DNA from: Bog-159 sp963709155
GTDB taxonomy: Bacteria > Acidobacteriota > Terriglobia > Bryobacterales > Bryobacteraceae
Reading direction: 5' to 3'
Assembly (NCBI GenBank): GCA_963709155.1
Contig: CAVPVD010000001.1
Coordinates: 372,001-436,000 of the forward strand
Length of the DNA: 64,000 nucleotides
The notes under the pieces are model-generated. The model was not told where the DNA came from, did no database searches, and worked only from the letters and a program-made list of their open reading frames with translations. Of the stretch, positions 1-7,966 are shown in pieces; position 1 is the first letter of the stretch; the number at the start of each line of letters is the position of its first letter. A program made the position numbers and the translations under genes.

Positions 1-1
1 G

Positions 2-445
2 ACCTGGAAGACAACCATTCTGACGGCCGCCCTCGCGGCCATTACCCTCTCCGGCCTGGCAGCCGCGGAGCCGCACCGAAGTCTATTTCAGCGGCTCGGC
101 GGTATGCCCGCCATCCGCGCCGTCGTGGACGATCTGGTAAGCCGCATTCTGGCGGACGAGCGCGTGAACAAATGGTTTGCGCACGCCGCTTCCGATCCCG
201 CGAACGCCGCCGCATACAAACGGAGTCTCGCCGATTTCCTGTGCCAGGGCACCGGAGGGCCATGCCAATACACCGGCCCAGATATCGTGACGGCACATAA
301 AGGCCGCGCCGTCACCGCCGAAGCGTTTGATGCCGTGGTCGAGGACCTGGTAGCCACGCTCAATGGGCTTCGGGTGCCCGACAAAGAGAAGGCCGATCTG
401 CTCGGCATTCTGGGGCCTATGAAAATGGCGGTCGTCGCGCATTAA
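2..445 (+). CDS. Secreted group 1 truncated haemoglobin, 5' end cut by window
   Basis: The reading frame is open from base 2, so the true start lies before the window. The visible N-terminus (ILTAALAAITLSGLAAAEP) is a signal-peptide core, followed at once by the globin opening LFQRLGGMPAIRAVVDDLV. The proximal haem-ligand motif is visible as TAHKG, preceded by a CQGTGGPCQY segment common in this family. The globin fold of about 115 residues is complete to its stop. Truncated haemoglobins bind O2 or NO in detoxification or oxygen-linked chemistry; an exported one would act in the periplasm. An internal ATG at 104 would delete the signal peptide and the first globin turn, so I reject it as the start. 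The physiological ligand is not shown by sequence. Confidence 0.85.
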   Translation, partial: TWKTTILTAALAAITLSGLAAAEPHRSLFQRLGGMPAIRAVVDDLVSRILADERVNKWFAHAASDPANAAAYKRSLADFLCQGTGGPCQYTGPDIVTAHKGRAVTAEAFDAVVEDLVATLNGLRVPDKEKADLLGILGPMKMAVVAH

Positions 446-782
446 GGGCGCATGCCGCCCGGCAATCGTTCCCGGCGAACGTGGAGAAGTTGACCCCAAT
501 CGGCCGATCCGCCAATCGACCGAGCCGCCAAGCGGCCGAGCCGCGACCGTCAGGGAGCGTCCCAGTGCTGCCATGGCAGTCCATGTTGTATGGCGGCTGT
601 CCATGCTTTCCTCCACAATCGAGGTTCAGACAAGGGTAGGCTTCCCATAACAAACGCATCACATGCGCCCGGTAAATGGGGACAAAAAAGAAAAACCGCA
701 TCCCTTCCACATTTTGTGTCGCGCACCCGGCCCCAACGCCGGTCTATGGTTCCGTTCCCCGGCTTGCTAAAATTGGAAGAGG
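446..782. other. Gene-free gap holding dispersed repeat copy 1
   Basis: Between the globin and the GAF-like gene there is no ORF with family support. Bases 481-693 are an inverted copy of a sequence seen again at 51706-51878 (see repeat entries). The last 80 bases probably carry the promoter of the next gene; a purine-rich ribosome binding site, GGAAGAGG, abuts its ATG at 783. Confidence 0.7.
481..693 (-). repeat. Dispersed repeat family R1, copy 1 (longest)
   Basis: Read on the minus strand, this begins with a T-rich run (TTTCTTTTTTGTC), continues through the block GATTGTGGAGGAAAGCATGG and a short GCCGCCATACAACATGG block, passes GGGACGCTCCCTGACGGTCG, and ends with a tail rich in GATTGG/GATCGG steps. 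The first part aligns with 51706-51878. The tail (481-527) aligns with 43295-43340, and the block at 538-559 recurs at 18719-18740. One frame of both long copies reads SEPRLWR.AWTAAIQHG, but frames break outside it, so I regard it as a non-coding or decayed mobile repeat. A repeat-associated peptide remains possible. Confidence 0.75.
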
Positions 783-1733
783 ATGTCCACTGCAGCGCCC
801 TCGCCTTCATTGCGCAGCTTATTCTCCGAACTGGAGCAGTTGTTCCAAACAGAAACGGAAGCGCGTGTTTCGACCAGCGTCCAAGCCGCCGAGCGGGCGC
901 TGGCGGAAGATTTGAACCAGTCCGTGAGGCGATTGCGCCAGGCCGGCGGGTTTCCCGAGATGGCCGCTGTCTTGTGCGACGGATCGGCGCGGTTTGCCAA
1001 TGCCTGCGGCGTCTTTCAGATCAGCGAGAGTACGGTCGGTGGCGAGCGCCTACGCGGCGCCTCCCGCGAAGCCGCCGTACACTTCAGCGAGATCCGCTTT
1101 GGCACGGCGGAAGCCGCCGCTTTTGCCGGAGCCATAGACTCCCGCGAGCCGGTGGTGGCGCTCTGTTCGGCGGCCGAAGTATCGCCCGCCGTCGTGGAAG
1201 CTTTTGGACACGCGGCCAGCGACAAAGCCTATCTGTTCCCCTTGACGGTGGATCGCACTACGGTGGGCATGTTATATGCTACCGGCGCGGTGGAAAGCGC
1301 TCCACTGGAGTTGTTGACGCAAGTGGCCGCGGCAGTCATGGAGGCGCGCCAGCGTCCCACCGCAAAGGCGAAGCCCGCTTCGGATCTGGTCCGTATCGAG
1401 CCGGCTTCCGCGGCTCCGGCTGGTACCGCGCGGGATTGGGATGAATTGAGCGCCGCCGATCGCCAACTGCATCTGCGCGCGCAGCGCTTCGCTCGCGTCA
1501 AGGTGGCGGAGATGCGGCTATACCGGCCCGATGCGGTGAAAGCCGGGCGCGCCCAAGGCGACCTTTACGCCGCTCTGCACGAGGCCATCGACGAAGGCCG
1601 CGAGGCTTTCCGGCAAACGTTTATGTCGGCCAGTCCGAGCATGGTGGATTACTTTCACGTCGAGTTAGTGCGCACGCTGGCCAACGACAATCCTGCCTGG
1701 TTGGGGGGGCAATATCCTGGGCGCTTGGCATAA
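783..1733 (+). CDS. GAF-domain-like protein, function unknown
   Basis: A 316-residue soluble protein with no signal peptide or membrane segment. An N-terminal helical, possibly coiled-coil part (about 1-55) is followed by a region (about 55-190) whose alternation of strand-like and small-residue segments, ending in YLFPLTVDRTTVGMLYATG, resembles the closing strands of a GAF domain. An Ala/Pro linker (about 193-220) and a helical C-terminus (about 220-316) follow. GAF domains bind small ligands or dimerise signalling proteins, but I see no kinase, cyclase or HTH. It ends 4 bases before the lytic transglycosylase start, suggesting one transcript. The GAF assignment is by pattern and tentative. 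Confidence 0.6.
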   Translation: MSTAAPSPSLRSLFSELEQLFQTETEARVSTSVQAAERALAEDLNQSVRRLRQAGGFPEMAAVLCDGSARFANACGVFQISESTVGGERLRGASREAAVHFSEIRFGTAEAAAFAGAIDSREPVVALCSAAEVSPAVVEAFGHAASDKAYLFPLTVDRTTVGMLYATGAVESAPLELLTQVAAAVMEARQRPTAKAKPASDLVRIEPASAAPAGTARDWDELSAADRQLHLRAQRFARVKVAEMRLYRPDAVKAGRAQGDLYAALHEAIDEGREAFRQTFMSASPSMVDYFHVELVRTLANDNPAWLGGQYPGRLA

Positions 1734-1737
1734 CCGG

Positions 1738-3943
1738 ATGGCAAGAGTCTTCAGCCTGCCGGTTCTTCTACTGGCCGCCGCGGCGTTCGCGCAAACGCCG
1801 GACTCGCTCGGCCGCGCCTATCGTGAATCGCCTGCGCCTGCCCGCGCCAAAGCCCTGGAGCGGTTCGCGGCAAGTCACAAAGATGTCAACGGCGCGCTGG
1901 CGCACTTGACCCTGGGCGTGGTCGCCTTCGAACAAAAGCGCATGCCGGATGCCATTCAGCATCTCCAGGCGGCGCAATCCCGGCTTCCCAAATTGGCCGA
2001 CTACACGGCCTATTATCTGGCGGCGGCCCACCAGGAGACGCAGGACTACGCGGCCGCGGCGCGCGAGGCAGCCACCGTACGGGCCGTGCCGCTGCCTTCG
2101 CCATTCGCCGCCAGGTCCATCGTGTTGCAGGCGCGCGGTCTGGCGAATTCCGGCCAAGCCCTGGAAGCCGTGCGCATGTTGCATGACCACGCCGCGGAAC
2201 TCCCGCATCCGGATGGCGACCTCGCCTTGGCCATGGCCTACGAGGCGGCCCACGACCTGCCGCACGCCGCCGAATCCTACCAGCGGGTTTTTTACGAGTA
2301 TCCAACGGGCGATGCGGCCACGCGCGCGGCCGCCGCCCTCATCGCATTGCGCGACGCCATGGGCGCAGCTTATCCCGCGCCCAGCCGCCCAAACCTTGGT
2401 CGAGCGCGGCCAAAGGCTGCTGGATCAACGTGAATATACCCGCGCGCAATCCGAATTCGAGGCGTTGGTGCCGCAGCTTAGCGGGCCGGAGCGCGACCAG
2501 GCCCGCGTGGGCGTCGGCGCCGCGCAGTTCCTCTCCGGGGACGTCTCCGCCGCCTACTCCCGCCTGCGCTCGTTGGAAGTGTTCGATCCGGAGGCCAATG
2601 CGGAGCGCCTCTATTACGTCGCCGAATGCGCGCGCAAGCTGAACGACGAAGACCAGATGATGGAAGCCGTCAAGAAATTGGCCAAGCACGGCGAATCGTT
2701 ATGGCGCTATAAAGCCCTGTTGGCCGCCGGCAATCGCTTCCTGGTCACCAACCAGCCCGATAAATACGTACCGCTTTACAAAACCGTGTACGAGACCTTC
2801 CCGGATCAGCCCATGGCCGCGTCCAGCCACTGGCGGGTGGCCTGGTCGGCGTACATCCGCCGCAAGCGCGATGCGCGCGAACTGCTCCGCGAGCACGTGG
2901 CGAGATATCCCGGGCACCCTTCCGCCGGCGCCGCGCTTTACTTCCTGGGGCGTCTCTCGGAAGCCGACGCGGACTACGGCGCCGCCCGCACCTTCTATAC
3001 CCGGTTGGCGGCGCAGTTTCCGAATTACTATTACGGCATTTTGGCGCGCCAACGCATGACCCAGCCCGTCATCGTGGCCGCGGGCGTTTCCGAAAAGACC
3101 GTCCAGTTCCTGCGTCCCATCGCCTTTCCGGCGCACAAGCCCGCCGTGCCGCGGGATGCCGACCCAGATACCGCATTACGCATCGCGCGCGCGCGCCTGC
3201 TCGAATCCGCCGGGCTGCCGGACCTGGCGCAAACCGAGTTGCGCTTTGGCGCGCGAAACGGCGGCCAGCCCTACCTGCTGGCTATGGAACTGGCGCGCGC
3301 CGCCAAGACTCCGCACGAGCGCCTGCATAGCATCAAGAGCGCCGCTCCGGACTATTTGGCGATGTCTCTCGAAGACGCGCCATCCGCATTCTGGCAACTC
3401 CTGTTTCCTCTGCCCTATGAAAAGGACCTGGTACGAAACGCCCAACAGCAGAGCCTGGATCCCTACATGGTGGCGGCGTTGATCCGTCAGGAATCCGAAT
3501 TCGATCCGCAGGCGCTCTCGGCCAAACACGCTTATGGCCTGACGCAGGTGGAGCCGGCCACGGGCCGCGCGCTGGCCCGCCGCGCCGGCATTAAACGCTT
3601 CAGCAACCGGGCACTGTTCCAGCCGGCCATCAACCTGAAGCTGGGGTCGTACTACTTGCGCGCGCTGCTCGATCAGTGGGGCGGCAAATGGGAGGAAACC
3701 CTGGCGTCCTACAACGCGGGGAAGTCCCGCGTAAACGAGTGGATTACGTGGAACCAGTACCAGGAGCCGGCCGAATTCGTGGAATCCATCCCGTTTACGG
3801 AAACGCGCGAATACGTCGAAGCGGTGTTGAGAAATGCCACGGTTTACCGCCAACTGTATGCTACGAAAGCTCCTCCCGGGCATGTTCGGCCTTCAGGGCG
3901 GAAGCGCGCGCGCGTGGCGGCGGGCAAAACGCCAGCAGCTTAA
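1738..3943 (+). CDS. Soluble lytic murein transglycosylase with TPR-like superhelix; one frameshift
   Basis: Reconstructed across a frameshift the product is about 734 residues. It has a signal peptide (ARVFSLPVLLLAAAAFAQ), a long alpha-superhelical TPR-like region (about 30-540) and a C-terminal SLT domain. The catalytic Glu is in LIRQESEFDPQALS (about residue 584); GLTQVEPATG and SYNAGKSRV are the other SLT landmarks. This is the Slt70 plan: cleavage of peptidoglycan glycan strands in the periplasm with formation of 1,6-anhydromuramic ends. The frame changes near 2378-2382: the upstream frame gives ALRDAMGAAYP, the homologous continuation AAQTLVERGQRL lies one base later, and one extra C in the C-rich run would explain it. 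All catalytic sequence is downstream of the break. Either a true lesion or a base-calling error. Confidence 0.82.
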
Positions 3944-3998
3944 CGCGCGATTCGGTGCGATTCGCCTTCCCATTTGAAAGAAAATGTGCGAATCTTAA

Positions 3999-4037
3999 TC
4001 TAGAGTTTGTACTACATATAGGAGCCGAAACTCTAGA
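3999..4037 (+). promoter_or_regulatory. 10-bp perfect inverted repeat in the leader of the next gene
   Basis: TCTAGAGTTT (3999-4008) and AAACTCTAGA (4028-4037) are exact reverse complements separated by 19 bases that include an AT-rich stretch. It lies 22 bases before the ATG at 4060, upstream of the AGGAATAGGAG ribosome-binding stretch. It could be an operator or a leader hairpin; no T-run follows, so it does not look like a terminator. Confidence 0.55.
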
Positions 4038-4059
4038 ACGCCAGGAATAGGAGTGCCGT

Positions 4060-4443
4060 ATGCTGCCAGGTTTCCTACTACCGGAAACGACCATCCGCGA
4101 GGCCGGCGCCGGCCCCGAGGTCGACTTGGGTGACTCCCAGGGCGGTCTGATCCTTCTCACCCTCGGCATCACTCGCATTATCGAGCAGGAAAGCCTGGAT
4201 GTTTCCATCTGGGGTTCCGCGGACAATGCCGAGTGGGGCGCCAAACCCGTGGCCTCCTTCCCGCAGAAGTTCTATTGCGGCACTTATCAGATCCTGTTGG
4301 ACTTGCGCGCTCACCCGGACGTGCGATTCCTGCGTACCAAGTACCAGGCGCAGCGCTGGGGCAAAGGCGAGCCCAAGCCGCTCTTCGGCGCTTACGTTTT
4401 CGCGCAGCAGGCCCAGGCGCAAGTCCTGAGCATGAGCGCCTGA
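4060..4443 (+). CDS. Conserved-looking hypothetical protein (127 aa)
   Basis: I do not recognise the family. It is a compact soluble protein with no signal peptide, alternating hydrophobic strands (GGLILLTLGITRIIEQESLD, VSIWGSADNAEW) and a C-terminal half rich in Gln and Lys, which suggests a beta-sandwich. AGGAATAGGAG precedes the ATG by about 7 bases, which supports both the start and real coding. A strong inverted repeat lies in its leader. mqnC follows 29 bases downstream on the same strand, so the two may share a transcript, but nothing in the sequence ties it to menaquinone synthesis. Confidence 0.65.
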   Translation: MLPGFLLPETTIREAGAGPEVDLGDSQGGLILLTLGITRIIEQESLDVSIWGSADNAEWGAKPVASFPQKFYCGTYQILLDLRAHPDVRFLRTKYQAQRWGKGEPKPLFGAYVFAQQAQAQVLSMSA

Positions 4444-4472
4444 TCGCATCGTGACATAATGATAGTGTCGCG

Positions 4473-5504
4473 ATGATCTCCTACCACGAAGCCCTGGACC
4501 TTTTCCGTTCCGACGATCTCATCGGTATTGGCATGGCCGCGGATGCCCTGCGCAGGAAATACCACCCTGAAGGCGTGGTTTCCTACATTATCGACCGCAA
4601 CATCAATTACACCAATTTTTGTACGGAATATTGCAGCTTTTGTGCCTTCTACCGGCCCATGGGCCACGCGGAGGGCTATGTACACGATCACGAGACCATT
4701 TTTGCCAAGATCCAGGAAACCCTGGACCTCGGCGGCACGGGCGTGCTGATGCAGGGAGGCCTGCATCCCGATCTGAAGATCGAGTGGTACGAAGACCTGC
4801 TGCGCGCCATCAAGCAGCGCTTTAATATTCATCTGCATTGCTTTTCCGCGCCTGAGATTACGAATATCGCCGAAGTCAGCGGCTTGGATCTCCGGGAAAC
4901 CATCGCCCGCCTGCGCGACGCGGGTCTCGATTCGATCCCGGGCGGGGGGGCCGAGATTCTGGACGATGGCGTGCGCCACCGCATCAGCCGGCTGAAGTGC
5001 AACACATCGGAATGGATCGACGTGCATCGCACCGCGCACGCCCTCGGTATGCGCACCACGGCCACCATGATGTTCGGTTGCGGCGAGACCCTGGAACAGC
5101 GCATGAATCACTTGCAGATTGTGCGCCAAATCCAGGAAGACACAGGTGGTTTCACGGCATTCATCCCCTGGACGTTCCAACGCGAGAACACCTCGCTCGG
5201 GCACTTCGTGCATGAGGAAGCGACGGCAGTCGAATATCTGCAGAACCTGGCGATCTCGCGTATCTATCTCGATAACATCGAAAACATCCAGTCGTCCTGG
5301 GTAACCCAGGGGCTGAAGACCTGCCAGCTCGGCCTGCGCTTCGGCGGCAACGATGTCGGCAGCATCATGATCGAGGAGAACGTGGTCTCCGCGGCGGGAG
5401 CGCATCACCGCGCCAGCGAGGAAGAACTGCGCCGCATCATCCGCGACGCGGGCTTCATCCCCAAGCAGCGCGACACCCTGTATCGCACGTATTTCCTGAA
5501 TTGA
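4473..5504 (+). CDS. mqnC: Cyclic dehypoxanthine futalosine synthase MqnC
   Basis: A 343-residue radical SAM enzyme of the futalosine pathway. It converts dehypoxanthine futalosine to the cyclic form, a step of menaquinone synthesis from chorismate. The [4Fe-4S]/SAM motif is CTEYCSFC, cysteines 50, 54 and 57, preceded by the family-typical RNINYTNF; LMQGGLHPDLKIEWYEDLL and a GGAEIL motif follow. Length and motif order match full-length MqnC, and the start needs no adjustment. It ends 4 bases before the guaB stop, so the two genes converge. The other mqn genes are not in the window. The related radical SAM enzyme MqnE is the alternative, but the RNINYTNFC opening fits MqnC. Confidence 0.93.
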   Translation: MISYHEALDLFRSDDLIGIGMAADALRRKYHPEGVVSYIIDRNINYTNFCTEYCSFCAFYRPMGHAEGYVHDHETIFAKIQETLDLGGTGVLMQGGLHPDLKIEWYEDLLRAIKQRFNIHLHCFSAPEITNIAEVSGLDLRETIARLRDAGLDSIPGGGAEILDDGVRHRISRLKCNTSEWIDVHRTAHALGMRTTATMMFGCGETLEQRMNHLQIVRQIQEDTGGFTAFIPWTFQRENTSLGHFVHEEATAVEYLQNLAISRIYLDNIENIQSSWVTQGLKTCQLGLRFGGNDVGSIMIEENVVSAAGAHHRASEEELRRIIRDAGFIPKQRDTLYRTYFLN

Positions 5505-5508
5505 GCCG

Positions 5509-6960
5509 CTACTCGATCCGGTAGTTGGGCGCTTCCTTGGTGATCACTACGTCGTGTACGTGGCTCTCGCGGAGGCCAGCCGGAGACACGCGCAGGAACC
5601 GCGCATGCTCGTGCAGGCTGCGGATGTCGGGTGCGCCGCAGTAACCCATCCCGGATTTCAGGCCCCCCACCAGTTGGTAGACCAGTTCGGCCAGCGGTCC
5701 CTTGGCGGCAACGCGGCCCTCGATGCCTTCCGGCACCAGCTTGCCGTTGGGATCCTGGGCGTATCGATCGGCATTGCCCTGCATGGCGCCCATTGAACCC
5801 ATGCCGCGATAGGTTTTAAACGTGCGTCCCTGGAACAGAATGGTCTCGCCGGGACTCTCGTCGGTGCCGGCCAGCAGGCTGCCGATCATGACGGCATCCG
5901 CGCCGGCGGCGATGGCCTTGGTAATATCACCCGAGAATTTGATGCCGCCATCGGCGATCAGGGGCACTCCCGCTTTCTGGGCGGCGCGCGAACATTCGGC
6001 GATCGCCGTCAACTGCGGGACACCGGCGCCCGAAACCACGCGCGTGGTGCAGATGGAACCCGGTCCGATGCCGACTTTGATGCCATCCACGCCCAGCGAG
6101 ATCAATTCGCAAGCGCCTTCATAGGTGGCCACGTTTCCGGTGATCAGTTGCACCCCCGGCAGCGCCCGCTTCACGGCTTTCACCGCCGCCATCACGCGCT
6201 CCGTATGCCCGTGGGCGGTATCGATCGCCAGCACATCCACTTTGCGCGCGACCAGTTCCTGCGCGCGTTCCAGAAAGTCGTTGGTGGCGCCGATTGCCGC
6301 GCCCACGCGCAAACGCCCTTGCTCGTCCTTGGCGGCCGAGGGATATTTCAGCTTCTTTTGAATATCCTTGACCGTAATCAGGCCCTTCAAATTGTATTGA
6401 TCGTCCACCACCAGCAACTTCTCCACGCGGTGCTGGTGCAGGATCGCCTCGGCTTCTTCGAGCGTGGTGCCGACGGGCACGGTGATGAGGTTGTTCTTGG
6501 TCATCACATCCCGGATGGGCACATCCGAGCGGGTTTCGAACCGCAGATCGCGATTCGTCAGAATGCCGACCAGGCGCGTGCCTTCGGTAACCGGGACGCC
6601 GGAGATGCGATAGCGGCTCATCACTTCGCGGGCATCCGAGATACTCTGGTCCGGCCCGATGGTGATGGGGTCCACGATCATGCCGCTTTCACTGCGTTTG
6701 ACGCGGTCCACTTCTTCGGCCTGCCGCTCGATGGACATGTTGCGGTGAATGATGCCGATGCCGCCCTGCTGCGCCAGGGCGATGGCCAGGTGGGACTCCG
6801 TGACAGTGTCCATGGCCGCGCTGACAATCGGGATATTCAGGGCAATCTTGCGCGTGAGGAATGTGCGTGTATCGGCCTCGGCGGGCACCACCCCGCTACG
6901 CGCCGGCTGGAGCAGGACGTCATCGAAAGTGAGGCCTTCGGGAATGCCGTCTTGGTTCAT
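5509..6960 (-). CDS. guaB: Inosine-5'-monophosphate dehydrogenase GuaB
   Basis: Oxidises IMP to XMP with NAD, the committed step to guanine nucleotides, in the cytoplasm. The protein is 483 residues: an N-terminal barrel segment (GLTFDDVLLQPARSGVVP), two CBS domains (about 90-205; ISDAREVMSRYRISGVPV, VEKLLVVDDQYNLKGLI), then the rest of the barrel. The catalytic-loop Cys is in GPGSICTTRVVSG (about residue 302), with the IMP-binding ADGGIKFSGD and flap GAMQGNADRY following. I start it at the ATG whose complement ends at 6960, preceded by GGAAGAA; the frame is open further upstream, but that stretch has no family homology. Divergent from the DUF4097 gene, with about 110 bases between them for both promoters. 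Confidence 0.96.
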   Translation of the reverse strand: MNQDGIPEGLTFDDVLLQPARSGVVPAEADTRTFLTRKIALNIPIVSAAMDTVTESHLAIALAQQGGIGIIHRNMSIERQAEEVDRVKRSESGMIVDPITIGPDQSISDAREVMSRYRISGVPVTEGTRLVGILTNRDLRFETRSDVPIRDVMTKNNLITVPVGTTLEEAEAILHQHRVEKLLVVDDQYNLKGLITVKDIQKKLKYPSAAKDEQGRLRVGAAIGATNDFLERAQELVARKVDVLAIDTAHGHTERVMAAVKAVKRALPGVQLITGNVATYEGACELISLGVDGIKVGIGPGSICTTRVVSGAGVPQLTAIAECSRAAQKAGVPLIADGGIKFSGDITKAIAAGADAVMIGSLLAGTDESPGETILFQGRTFKTYRGMGSMGAMQGNADRYAQDPNGKLVPEGIEGRVAAKGPLAELVYQLVGGLKSGMGYCGAPDIRSLHEHARFLRVSPAGLRESHVHDVVITKEAPNYRIE

Positions 6961-7069
6961 AGGTAATTCTTCCATCATAGCGTAGGGGGCTTTTGATTTT
7001 CGCGCAGGTTGGGAAGAAAATGTCCGGAACCACGGCCACCCTTGCGTCGTATTGATGGTGAGGCTATTT

Positions 7070-7855
7070 ATGTTCAAGACTATGGTTTGGACGTCTGTCC
7101 TCTGCGCATTGGCGGGTTTTCCGGCCATGGCGGATCAGTGGAGCAAAAACTTCAGCGTGGGCGCCGCGCCGGAGCTGCGCATTGAGACCAGCGATGCCAA
7201 CGTGATCCTGAAGACAGCCAACGTGAAAACGATTGAAGCGCGGGTCTACACCTCGGGCTGGAGGATCGGCCCGGGTGACGTGCACGTAATGGATCATCAG
7301 ACCGGCGATCGGGTGGAGATCGAAGTGAAGGTGCCTCAGTTGCATTTTAGCTGGGGAAACCGGTCGATCCGGATCGAAGTGCAGATCCCAGCTACGGCGA
7401 AGGTGGAAGTTCACACGGGCGATGGGAACATTCGCGCCGACGGCCTGCACGGTCCGACCCGGCTGGTCACGCATGACGGCAACATCGACGGCGAGGGCTT
7501 CGAGGGAGTGTTGGAGGCCAGCAGCGGAGACGGCAATATCCGGGTGCGGGGGAAATTCAGCGAGCTGAACCTGCGCAGCGGGGACGGCAACATCGAGGCC
7601 GAGGTGGCCGCCGGATCGCACATGGCTTCCGGATGGTCCGTGCATAGCGGCGATGGCGGGGTTACGCTGCGGCTGCCGGACGGATTCGCCGCGAACCTGG
7701 ATGCGCACACCGGAGACGGCCGGATCACGGTGGATGTGCCGCTATCGACCGAAGGCGCGATCCACGAGGATTCGGTGAACGGAAAGCTGAACGGCGGCGG
7801 CCCGGTGCTGACTGTGCGCACCGGCGATGGATCGGTGCATCTGGCGCGCATGTAG
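7070..7855 (+). CDS. Secreted DUF4097-type beta-helix (adhesin-like) protein
   Basis: A signal peptide (FKTMVWTSVLCALAGFPAMA) is followed by about 235 residues of short repeats built on GDGNI/GDGxV (VEVHTGDGNIRADGL, SGDGNIEAE, HTGDGRITVDV, RTGDGSVHLARM), the hallmark of DUF4097/putative-adhesin beta-solenoids. Such proteins are exported; their biochemical role is undefined, though many sit near envelope-stress genes. I choose the ATG at 7070 because GGTGAGG lies 6-8 bases upstream; TTG at 7052 and ATG at 7055 are in-frame alternatives. It is divergent from guaB. Confidence 0.8.
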   Translation: MFKTMVWTSVLCALAGFPAMADQWSKNFSVGAAPELRIETSDANVILKTANVKTIEARVYTSGWRIGPGDVHVMDHQTGDRVEIEVKVPQLHFSWGNRSIRIEVQIPATAKVEVHTGDGNIRADGLHGPTRLVTHDGNIDGEGFEGVLEASSGDGNIRVRGKFSELNLRSGDGNIEAEVAAGSHMASGWSVHSGDGGVTLRLPDGFAANLDAHTGDGRITVDVPLSTEGAIHEDSVNGKLNGGGPVLTVRTGDGSVHLARM

Positions 7856-7867
7856 CTTTGGCTTCCG

Positions 7868-7940
7868 CGCCGGTGGGACTTTTTTAGGCCCCGCCCCGGC
7901 GAACTAAAGTTCACCGCTGCACGCTGAAGCGTGCGCCACG
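7868..7940. repeat. Modular palindrome repeat, copy A
   Basis: Three short palindromic modules in a row: a decayed GGGAC/GCCCC module, CGGCGAACTAAAGTTCACCG, and GCACGCTGAAGCGTGC, ending GCCACGG. The same modules in the same order, more exactly palindromic, occur in reverse orientation at 45991-46087. The last module ends about 30 bases before the acylase ATG, so this copy may also lie in that gene's leader. Confidence 0.75.
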
Positions 7941-7966
7941 GGCGTCGTAGTATAGTGGGCATTCGC

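Noticed and set aside
6148..6966. 272-residue plus-strand ORF opposite guaB
   Set aside because: Antisense to a near-certain IMP dehydrogenase gene, with a His-rich translation typical of shadows.
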